A stretch of DNA of 6,207 nucleotides from Clostridia bacterium (GTDB lineage: Bacteria; Bacillota; Clostridia; Lachnospirales; Cellulosilyticaceae), in the NCBI GenBank assembly GCA_029256345.1, contig JAQSYC010000226.1:1-6207 (forward strand), in the 5' to 3' direction. The notes under the pieces are model-generated. The model was not told the origin of the DNA, did no database searches, and saw only the letters and a list, made by a program, of their open reading frames with translations. How positions within the stretch are numbered: position 1 is the stretch's first letter; each line of letters opens with the position of its first letter. The position numbers were made by a program, and so were the translations under genes. This document shows, in pieces, positions 1 to 5,640 of this stretch.

Positions 1-195
1 ATCCTTCCGTTGTATATAGGCAATCAAATGACAGAAGCCTATTATAATAAAGGGTTGTGGTACAGTATTTTTGGACTTGTAGGGGTAGGGACAGTTGTTC
101 ATAGTATGATTGATTTTAGTATTGCCCTTGGGGTATGGAAGGTAGTGGAGAAGTATACCTTTATCAAACCAAATGTAAAAAATAAGGCAGTTTAA
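1..195 (+). CDS. C-terminal end of an integral membrane protein (5' end outside window)
   Basis: The reading frame is open from base 1 and stops at TAA 193-195, immediately followed by a second in-frame TAA. It gives 64 residues of a protein whose start lies upstream. The visible part has a hydrophobic, glycine-rich segment (SIFGLVGVGTVVHSMIDFSI) and ends in a basic, hydrophilic tail (KPNVKNKAV), as expected for the last transmembrane helix and cytoplasmic tail of a membrane protein. The GTVVHSMIDF stretch followed by a helix is reminiscent of the C-terminus of small ECF-type substrate-binding (S) components such as TrpP-like transporters. That is a weak impression from a short fragment and the family is not established. 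A TTG at position 10 could be read as a start, but it lacks a ribosome binding site in the visible bases and the frame continues upstream, so it is most likely internal. The gene is unrelated to the arabinose genes and is separated from them by a terminator. Confidence 0.6.
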   Translation: MLPLYIGNQMTEAYYNKGLWYSIFGLVGVGTVVHSMIDFSIALGVWKVVEKYTFIKPNVKNKAV

Positions 196-225
196 TAAGG
201 ATTAAAAAATAAGACGGTGTAATAA
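175..225 (+). repeat. Imperfect tandem copy of the gene end, including the double stop
   Basis: Bases 175-198 and 202-225 match at 20 of 24 positions with an offset of 27 bases, a multiple of three. In the frame of the upstream gene the first copy reads KNKAV followed by two stops, and the second reads KNKTV followed by two stops. This looks like a decayed short tandem duplication of the 3' end of the gene. The region is A-rich, so part of the match is expected by chance. Confidence 0.4.
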
Positions 226-245
226 AAAACAAACAATATAAAAAT

Positions 246-283
246 ATAAAAGAGATGTTTTCTTCATAGAGCATCTCTTTTAT
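246..283 (+). terminator. Rho-independent-type terminator of the upstream membrane protein gene
   Basis: The arms 246-257 (ataaaagagatg) and 272-283 (catctcttttat) are perfectly complementary over 12 bp, around a 14-base loop that can itself form a 3-bp extension (261-263 with 268-270). The 3' arm ends in a T-run, with a matching A-run in the 5' arm. It could therefore work in either direction. It lies 50 bases after the stop codon of the membrane protein gene, so it separates that gene from the arabinose locus. Confidence 0.8.
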
Positions 284-498
284 TGCATGCAAATATATTT
301 AAGATCCTTAATCATGCACAGAGGTGTTTGTTTGAAGAAAAAGGTTTAGTAAAAGCTAAAACAAATTAAAATTATAAGGGGAAAAATTTCAAAAAAACAA
401 CATTTATTAAAAGTGGTAATATAATGAATAACATTTTTGCACATCATATGTAAAACAAATCAAATTATAAAGATAAAAAAACATGATAAATTATATAA

Positions 499-510
499 AA
501 AAACGTTTTT
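499..510. promoter_or_regulatory. Candidate operator: central-CG palindrome just upstream of the -35 box
   Basis: AAAAACGTTTTT is a perfect 12-bp palindrome centred on CG, within a longer A-run/T-run, ending 16 bases before the -35 hexamer. Operators of LacI-family sugar repressors are typically palindromes with a central CG, and such regulators often control sugar-utilisation operons, so this is a plausible operator. It is a poor match to the catabolite-responsive element (cre) consensus. It also differs from the ATTTGTACGTACAAAT-type AraR operator of Bacillus. Assignment is by position and symmetry only. Confidence 0.35.
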
Positions 511-526
511 GTTACTATAAAAATTG

Positions 527-554
527 TTGACTTATTCTAAAAATGAGATATAAT
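527..554 (+). promoter_or_regulatory. Sigma-A type promoter for the arabinose operon
   Basis: A -35 box TTGACT (527-532) and a perfect -10 box TATAAT (549-554) are separated by 16 bases. This near-consensus housekeeping promoter would start transcription around 561, leaving an untranslated leader of about 125 bases before the ATG at 687. No comparably good promoter is visible between the following genes up to 5445, so it probably drives the arabinofuranosidase gene and the three transporter genes as one transcript. Confidence 0.8.
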
Positions 555-686
555 ATGAAATATAAAAGGTTTAATAAAATATATAATATTTCATTAAACA
601 CTAAATGATATATCAGCAAAATCATTTTCAAAAACTTTGCATAATATTATAGTAATTACTAAAATGAATACGGAGAGGAGAATGGA

Positions 687-2212
687 ATGAAAAAAGCAAC
701 AGTAGTCATTGATAAGACCTTTAAAATAGGAGAAATCGATAATAGGATTTACGGTTCTTTTATAGAGCATTTAGGAAGAGCCGTCTATACTGGCATTTAT
801 GAACCGACTCATCCATTGGCGGACGAAGAAGGATTTAGAAAAGATGTCATAGGGCTGGTGGCAGCGCTGAAGGTACCCATCATACGGTATCCAGGAGGGA
901 ATTTTGTATCAGGTTATAACTGGGAGGATGGTGTTGGACCCAGAGCCCTAAGACCTCAGAAGCTGGACCTTGCTTGGAGGACTCTTGAGAGTAATGAAAT
1001 AGGTACAAATGAGTTTGTCAGCTGGGCGCAAAAAGTGAATGCCGAGGTGATGATGGCTGTTAACCTAGGAACAAGAGGGATCACAGAAGCTTGCAATCTT
1101 CTCGAATATTGCAATCATCCCGGGGGTACATATTAGGGGGTACATATTATAGTGATTTACGCATTAAGCATGGTTATAAGGACGCTCATCGCATCAAAAC
1201 ATGGTGCCTTGGTAATGAAATGGATGGACCTTGGCAAATAGGTCACAAAACGCCTAAGGAATACGGCAGATTGGCGCTAGAAACAGGAAAGGCCATGAAA
1301 CTGATTGATCCCACAATTGAACTGGTCTCCTGTGGAAGTTCCAATGCAGCTATGCCGACTTTTCCAGAATGGGAAGCCAAAACTTTAGAACATACCTATG
1401 ATGTAGCTGATTTTATATCCCTTCATCAGTACTATGGCAACAGAAATAATGATACTGCAAACTTTTTAGCCTTATCATTAGATATGGATGATTTCATCAA
1501 AACAGTTATTTCAACCTGTGACTATATTAAAGCCAAAAAACGCAGCAAAAAGACAATTAATCTTAGTTTTGATGAATGGAATGTATGGTTTCATTCCAAT
1601 GCAGAGGATGACAATGTCATGAAAAATAATCCATGGCAAAAAGCACCTGCTTTACTTGAAGATCTCTATACTTTTGAAGATGCGCTTTTAGTAGGCTGCA
1701 TGCTGATCACCTTTATAAAACATGCTGACAGGGTCAAAATGGCCTGCTTGGCACAGCTGGTAAATGTCATTGCACCTATTATGACAGAGCCTAATGGAAG
1801 AACTTGGAAGCAAACAATATTTTATCCTTATCTGCACGCCTCTCTTTATGGCAGGGGCACGGCACTTAAAGTCATTGTTTCATCACCAGAATATGATACA
1901 AAAGATTTTTGCAACGTACCTTATCTTGAGACAACAGCGGTTTACAATGAAGAACATGGGGAAGTGACTATTTTTGCGGTCAACAGAGATTTAGAAGAAG
2001 AACTAGCAGTAACATATGATTTAAGAAGTTTTGAGAAGTGTGAAATAATCGAGCATTTAGTGCTGGCGTGTAACGACCTTAAGGCTTATAATACAGCAGG
2101 CAATTTGGCGGTAGTTCCCCATCATACAGACAAGTCCAAGGTGGAGAACGGCAGATTACAGGCTGTGCTAGTTAAGACTTCATGGCATGTTATACGCATC
2201 AGAATTAAATAA
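687..2212 (+). pseudogene. abfA: GH51 alpha-L-arabinofuranosidase (AbfA type), frameshifted by a 14-bp duplication
   Basis: This gene encodes an intracellular exo-enzyme that hydrolyses terminal non-reducing alpha-L-arabinofuranosyl residues from arabino-oligosaccharides. The first part, 687-1136, reads the GH51 N-terminus (GSFIEHLGRAVYTGIYEP, residues 23-40; RYPGGNF, 67-73) and stops at TAG 1134-1136. The rest continues in another frame to TAA 2210-2212. Deleting one copy of the duplication at 1122-1149 rejoins both parts as NHPGGTYYSDLR and gives 503 residues, the usual AbfA length of about 500. In that restored numbering the acid/base is Glu173 in GNEMDG (codon 1217-1219) and the nucleophile is Glu292 in SFDEWNVW (codon 1574-1576). 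Both lie after the stop, so the 149-residue product cannot be active. The rest of the gene is intact and family-like, so the break is recent or a sequence artefact. There is no signal peptide. The start is set by GGAGAGGAG at 672-680, six bases upstream. The lipoprotein gene follows 21 bases after the stop. Confidence 0.93.
1122..1149 (+). repeat. Perfect 14-bp tandem duplication that breaks the arabinofuranosidase frame
   Basis: The unit gggggtacatatta occurs at 1122-1135 and again, identically, at 1136-1149. Fourteen is not a multiple of three, so the second copy shifts the frame and the junction creates a TAG stop at 1134-1136. With a single copy the reading frame runs through HPGGTYYSDLR, matching the conserved GH51 sequence on both sides. 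The single-copy form is therefore the ancestral state. Confidence 0.97.
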
Positions 2213-2233
2213 AAACTAGGGAGGTTTTATAAT

Positions 2234-3559
2234 ATGAAAAAAGTGGTAGCAAAACTTGCAAGTCTTTTATTGGCTGGAACGATGTTGGCAGGTTGTTCGG
2301 GGGGAGGGGCACCGGCAGCGGATACGGCAAAGAACGCGGCAGAAACAAAGTCTGAAACAGATAAAGCGGCAGTATCAGCGGATGGCGCACCAATTGAACT
2401 ATGGACATTTCAGGAGATACATACAGGTTTTTATGAAAAAATGGCAACGATATGGAATGAACAAAATCCAGATAGGAAAATCAAGATTAATTTTACAGTA
2501 TTACCTTATGATGACTTACACAGCAAATTACTCATTGCACTTCAATCAGGGGTAGGGGCACCGGACATAGCAGATATAGAGATTGGTAAATTTGCCAATT
2601 ACCTAAAAGGAGATCCACAGCTGCTTCCTTTAAATGATGTATTAGATCCAGAGGTTAAATCCCGTGTAGAAATTTATGGCAAGGATGGTCAGTACTATGG
2701 GGTTTGTTTTCACATTGGAGCATCTGTCACTTACTACAATAAAGAAATATTAGATCAGGCAGGAGTTGACCCTGCAAGCATCGTGACTTGGGACGATTTT
2801 AGAGCAGCGGGTAAAGTTGTTTTAGAAAAAACAGGTGTGCCTATGACTACAGCTGAGACAGCTGATCCATGGTCATTTTGGCCAATGCTTGCTTCGCAGG
2901 GTGGGGACCTACTTAAACCAGATGGTTCTCCGGATGTTGATTCACCAGCCTTTATTAAAGCCATCACATTTGTCCAAGATATGATTAAAGAAGGTTCAAT
3001 AGTTACAGCACCAGGTGGTTTCCATCATGCAGAAGAATATTATGGTTTTATGAACAACGGGGGAGCAGCTTCCATAAGTATGCCACTTTGGTACATGGGT
3101 CGTTTCACAGATTATATGCCTGACTTAAATCAAAAGATGATTATTGCACCCAATCCAGTATGGGAAAAAGGGCAGCCACGCTCAATAGGGCTAGGGGGAA
3201 CTGGAACAGCTGTAACGAATCAAGCAAAAGATCCGCAATTGGCAAAGGATTTTCTAGCTTTTGCAAAAATATCTAAAGAAGGCAATATAGAAATCTGGAA
3301 AACATTAGGTTTTGATCCTATTCGCACAGAGGTATGGGATATGCCAGAAATTAAAGAACCTAATAAGTTTACAGATTACTTCCTAAATAGTCCATTTGAT
3401 GTACTGACTCAGATCAAAGATGAGATTCCAGCTATTAATAATGGTGAAAATCTGCCTAAGGTTATGGATGCACTCAAGACAACAACACTCTTTAGAGCCT
3501 TCGAAGATCTGGAAGACCCTGCTGCATTAGTAGCTGAAGAACAAAGTAAACTCAACTAA
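2234..3559 (+). CDS. araN: AraN-like extracellular solute-binding lipoprotein of a CUT1 ABC sugar importer
   Basis: This is the 441-residue substrate receptor, anchored to the outer face of the membrane, that captures sugars, probably alpha-arabino-oligosaccharides, and delivers them to the permeases encoded downstream. The N-terminus is a lipoprotein signal: a basic MKKVVAK start, a hydrophobic core, and the lipobox LAGC with Cys21 as the lipidated residue. Residues 22-52 form a flexible Gly/Ala/Thr/Lys-rich linker. From about residue 54 the family 1 extracellular solute-binding fold begins (IELWTF), with the characteristic GAPDIADIE at 108-116 and many aromatic residues suited to sugar stacking. 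AGGGAGG at 2218-2224 lies nine bases before the ATG. Neighbouring GH51 genes and two cognate permeases support arabinose-type substrates. AraNPQ of Bacillus subtilis, which imports arabino-oligosaccharides, is the model. The family is certain; the exact substrate is inferred from context and could be another pentose oligosaccharide. Confidence 0.88.
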   Translation: MKKVVAKLASLLLAGTMLAGCSGGGAPAADTAKNAAETKSETDKAAVSADGAPIELWTFQEIHTGFYEKMATIWNEQNPDRKIKINFTVLPYDDLHSKLLIALQSGVGAPDIADIEIGKFANYLKGDPQLLPLNDVLDPEVKSRVEIYGKDGQYYGVCFHIGASVTYYNKEILDQAGVDPASIVTWDDFRAAGKVVLEKTGVPMTTAETADPWSFWPMLASQGGDLLKPDGSPDVDSPAFIKAITFVQDMIKEGSIVTAPGGFHHAEEYYGFMNNGGAASISMPLWYMGRFTDYMPDLNQKMIIAPNPVWEKGQPRSIGLGGTGTAVTNQAKDPQLAKDFLAFAKISKEGNIEIWKTLGFDPIRTEVWDMPEIKEPNKFTDYFLNSPFDVLTQIKDEIPAINNGENLPKVMDALKTTTLFRAFEDLEDPAALVAEEQSKLN

Positions 3560-3580
3560 TTAGTATCTAATAAAGCTATG

Positions 3581-3624
3581 ATATAGCACCGCGAAGAGGC
3601 AATGATGTCAAAGCGGTGCTATAT
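3581..3624 (+). promoter_or_regulatory. Strong intercistronic hairpin between binding-protein and permease genes
   Basis: The arms 3581-3592 (atatagcaccgc) and 3613-3624 (gcggtgctatat) pair perfectly over 12 bp around a 20-base loop. Beyond a G/G mismatch, three further pairs (3577-3579 with 3626-3628) are possible. No T-run follows, so it is not a classical intrinsic terminator. Stem-loops in this position after a solute-binding protein gene are known to stabilise the upstream message or cause partial termination, giving more binding protein than permease. That role is inferred here from position. Confidence 0.75.
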
Positions 3625-3639
3625 GATAAGAGAGCAGGC

Positions 3640-3644
3640 AGGAG
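3640..3644 (+). promoter_or_regulatory. Ribosome binding site that decides the first permease start
   Basis: AGGAG at 3640-3644 is followed by two consecutive ATG codons at 3649 and 3652. The spacing is four bases to the first and seven to the second, so the second is the better placed. An upstream in-frame GTG at 3616 lies inside the hairpin arm and has no ribosome binding site, so it is not a likely start. Confidence 0.7.
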
Positions 3645-3651
3645 TGAGATG

Positions 3652-4578
3652 ATGAATAATCCGAATAAAAAATCAGCAGAAGCTCACCGTGGGCTTCAAT
3701 CCTTTTTATATTCACCCAAAATAGCACCGTATGTTTTTATATCTCCATTTGTACTGGTATTTATAGTATTTTTTATTTACCCTGTTATTTCAACAGGGAT
3801 TATGAGTTTTCAGACTGTTTTACCAGGTAAGACAGAATTTATAGGGGTCGAAAATTATACTAATCTTTTTAATCCAACCTTTTTAAAGGCGGTCCAAAAC
3901 AGTGTGGTTTATACAATATTAACCCTTGTCCTGCTTATTCCAGGACCTATGATTTTGGCATGTTTTTTAAATAGCAAAAACATGATAGGTAAGAACTTTT
4001 TTAGATCCACCTTATTTATCCCGGCACTTACATCTGCTGTTGTAGCAACGACTATTTTCAGACTGATCTTTGGAGAATTATCAGGGTCATTGATGAATCA
4101 AATCATTGGATTGTTTGGGTTTAAACCCATCAAATGGCTGAGGATTCAAGAAACATCTTTTGCGGCGTTAGTTTTTTTAGCTTGTTGGCGCTGGACGGGA
4201 GTTAATATTTTGTATTTCTTATCAGGACTTCAAAATATTCCAGAAGAAGTTAATGAGTCAGCCTCTTTAGATGGTGCGACTGTATGGCAAAGATTTTTCT
4301 ACATAACGATGCCAATGCTTAGACCAATTACAATCTACGTCTTAACAATCAGTATTTATGGTGGCATGTCGATGTTTACAGAAAGTTATATGCTGTGGGG
4401 AAGTAATAAATCACCGAAAGATATGGGACTTACAATCATTGGGTATTTGTACAGACAAGGATGGGAACAGAACAATATAGGCTTTGGCTGTGCCATTGGA
4501 ATTGTCCTGCTTTTGTTTGCATTACTTCTCAATTTTGCACAGCTCAATCTATTTGGTTTGTTTAGGAAGGAGGAGTAG
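3652..4578 (+). CDS. araP: AraP-like ABC sugar importer permease (MalF-type)
   Basis: This is one of the two membrane-spanning subunits that form the channel of the CUT1 importer, 308 residues from the chosen ATG (309 if ATG 3649 is used). A polar N-terminus is followed by about six transmembrane helices: residues 26-49, roughly 82-105, 115-140, 168-192, 220-240 and 277-300. The cytoplasmic EAA loop that docks on the ATPase is visible as ESASLDG starting at Glu202 and running to the MPMLRP motif. This is the usual form for this family, where the first alanine of EAA is replaced. MalF/AraP-type subunits are distinguished from MalG types by this N-terminus and by position before the partner. 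The gene follows the binding-protein gene across the hairpin and ends three bases before the second permease, so the two permeases are almost certainly co-translated. Its substrate is inferred from neighbours. Confidence 0.88.
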   Translation: MNNPNKKSAEAHRGLQSFLYSPKIAPYVFISPFVLVFIVFFIYPVISTGIMSFQTVLPGKTEFIGVENYTNLFNPTFLKAVQNSVVYTILTLVLLIPGPMILACFLNSKNMIGKNFFRSTLFIPALTSAVVATTIFRLIFGELSGSLMNQIIGLFGFKPIKWLRIQETSFAALVFLACWRWTGVNILYFLSGLQNIPEEVNESASLDGATVWQRFFYITMPMLRPITIYVLTISIYGGMSMFTESYMLWGSNKSPKDMGLTIIGYLYRQGWEQNNIGFGCAIGIVLLLFALLLNFAQLNLFGLFRKEE

Positions 4579-4581
4579 AGG

Positions 4582-5445
4582 ATGAGTAAAAAGCAAAAAG
4601 AAATGACCAATAAACCCAAAATAACAGTATCTACAATAGGATTGCTTATTTTTTTCATAGTCCTTGCCATTATCGTGCTCTTTCCTATATTTTGTATTAC
4701 TTTAGCAGCTTTTAGACCCTCTAAGGATTTAATGAGATTTGGTCTGAATGTTGAGATTGATCTGGCAGTTATGTCTTTTAATAACTTTATTTTTCTCTTC
4801 ACAGGAGAAAATAGCTATTTTATGTGGTTTAGAAACAGTTTGTTTATTACGGCTGTTCAAGCAGCCTTAACCCTTATTGTAAGTGCTGTGGTGGGATATG
4901 GTTTTGCAATGTATGATTTCAAATATAAAAATCAAATTTTTATGTGTGTTATCCTGATTATGATGATTCCGATGGAAATCATTATGCTGCCGCTTTATCA
5001 GCAGATAGTTGGTATGAAACTCATCGATACTATATGGGGGATTATTCTTCCATTTATTGCTTCGCCGGCACCTATCTTTTTCTTCAGGCAATATCTCAGC
5101 GGTATTCCCAAGGAACTGATGGAGGCGGGAAGAATTGATGGGTGTTCAGAATATGGGATCTTTGGCAGAATCATATTGCCGCTCATGGCCCCTTCTTTTG
5201 CTGCAATGGGGATATTTGTGGGCATGAACAGCTGGAATGGTTTCTTGTGGCCATTGATTGTATTAAGGAGTCAGGAAAAATTCACACTGCCAATAGGGCT
5301 TGCAACGCTTATTACTCCTTATGGTAACAATTATGACGTACTTATAGCGGGCTCGGTTATAGCCATTCTTCCCATATTAGTTGTCTTTTTGTTTTTCCAG
5401 CAATACTTTATTGAGGGGATGACAGCTGGGGGAGTAAAAGGTTGA
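4582..5445 (+). CDS. araQ: AraQ-like ABC sugar importer permease (MalG-type)
   Basis: This second channel subunit of the importer has 287 residues. A short basic N-terminus (MSKKQKEMTNKPK) precedes the first transmembrane helix at about residues 16-40, and five further hydrophobic helices follow, with the last near 255-276. The EAA docking motif is well conserved: EAGRIDG begins at Glu181 and is followed by the ILPLMAPS segment. The ending EGMTAGGVKG matches the typical C-terminus of MalG-type permeases, whose tail reaches toward the ATPase. The ribosome binding site AAGGAGG (4567-4573) overlaps the end of the first permease gene, eight bases before the ATG. No ATP-binding subunit follows. 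By analogy with Bacillus AraNPQ, a shared MsmX-type ATPase encoded elsewhere would power transport. Confidence 0.9.
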   Translation: MSKKQKEMTNKPKITVSTIGLLIFFIVLAIIVLFPIFCITLAAFRPSKDLMRFGLNVEIDLAVMSFNNFIFLFTGENSYFMWFRNSLFITAVQAALTLIVSAVVGYGFAMYDFKYKNQIFMCVILIMMIPMEIIMLPLYQQIVGMKLIDTIWGIILPFIASPAPIFFFRQYLSGIPKELMEAGRIDGCSEYGIFGRIILPLMAPSFAAMGIFVGMNSWNGFLWPLIVLRSQEKFTLPIGLATLITPYGNNYDVLIAGSVIAILPILVVFLFFQQYFIEGMTAGGVKG

Positions 5446-5474
5446 TGCCACCCATTAAAAGTATAGAAAAAATA

Positions 5475-5509
5475 AGGTATCTTATAAGGCAACGCCTTAT
5501 AAGATACCT
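5475..5509 (+). terminator. Long stem-loop after the permease genes, probable terminator or partial terminator
   Basis: The arms 5475-5490 and 5494-5509 are perfectly complementary over 16 bp around a three-base loop (ggc-aac-gcc at the tip), 29 bases after the stop of the second permease gene. The tail gttattaaata is only moderately T-rich, so termination may be incomplete and the following arabinofuranosidase gene could still be reached by read-through. No strong sigma-A promoter is evident in 5510-5640. The rest of this intergenic region is AT-rich with no other element I can support. Confidence 0.7.
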
Positions 5510-5640
5510 GTTATTAAATATAAAAGTAACGAATGAAAAATAACTTTAAGTTGGCGAATAATTCAAGTTTATAGACTGTTTCTCTTGAACGTAAACTAAA
5601 TAAAATCAAAATAAGCCTTAGGAAAGATGGAGAAGACACA

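Larger units (their letters stand above)
196..686. other. Long AT-rich intergenic region upstream of the arabinofuranosidase gene
   Basis: These 491 bases contain no convincing protein-coding gene on either strand. They hold the terminator of the upstream gene (246-283), then about 210 bases of A-rich sequence in which I see no recognisable element, then a central-CG palindrome (499-510), a good promoter (527-554) and a leader of roughly 125 bases before the next start codon. The leader contains an AAATGAT/ATCATTT inverted repeat (603-609 with 621-627) and two adjacent 10-bp palindromes (641-650 and 651-660). In DNA this AT-rich such matches are weak evidence of function. No riboswitch family is recognisable. 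Confidence 0.6.

Noticed and set aside
420..425. TATAAT as the -10 box of a second promoter
   Set aside because: No acceptable -35 hexamer lies 16-18 bases upstream, and TATAAT-like words are expected by chance in this AT-rich region.
682..690. Mini frame ATG-GAA-TGA overlapping the arabinofuranosidase start
   Set aside because: It is two codons long and too close to the ribosome binding site; it is a chance arrangement rather than a supported leader peptide.
1091..2212. A separate gene starting at ATG 1091
   Set aside because: Its first 17 or so codons are an out-of-frame reading of the upstream enzyme and the duplication. Homology to GH51 begins only at GGTYYSDLR, and there is no credible ribosome binding site, so it is the 3' part of the broken gene.
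2205..2447. Antisense open frame opposite the start of the lipoprotein gene
   Set aside because: It is proline/leucine-rich low-complexity sequence mirroring the Gly/Ala-rich linker on the other strand, with no recognisable domain or ribosome binding site.
3616..3651. GTG at 3616 as the start of the first permease
   Set aside because: The codon lies in the hairpin arm and lacks a ribosome binding site, while AGGAG is well placed before the ATG codons at 3649/3652.
4386..4802. 138-codon antisense open frame across the permease junction
   Set aside because: It lies opposite two well-supported permease genes and shows no domain. Its length is explained by the codon bias of membrane protein genes on the opposite strand.
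5551..5575. Promoter before the second arabinofuranosidase (TTGGCG ... TATAGA, or a sigma-54 type site)
   Set aside because: The spacing between the hexamers is only 13 bases, and the GG is not followed by GC ten bases later as sigma-54 requires.
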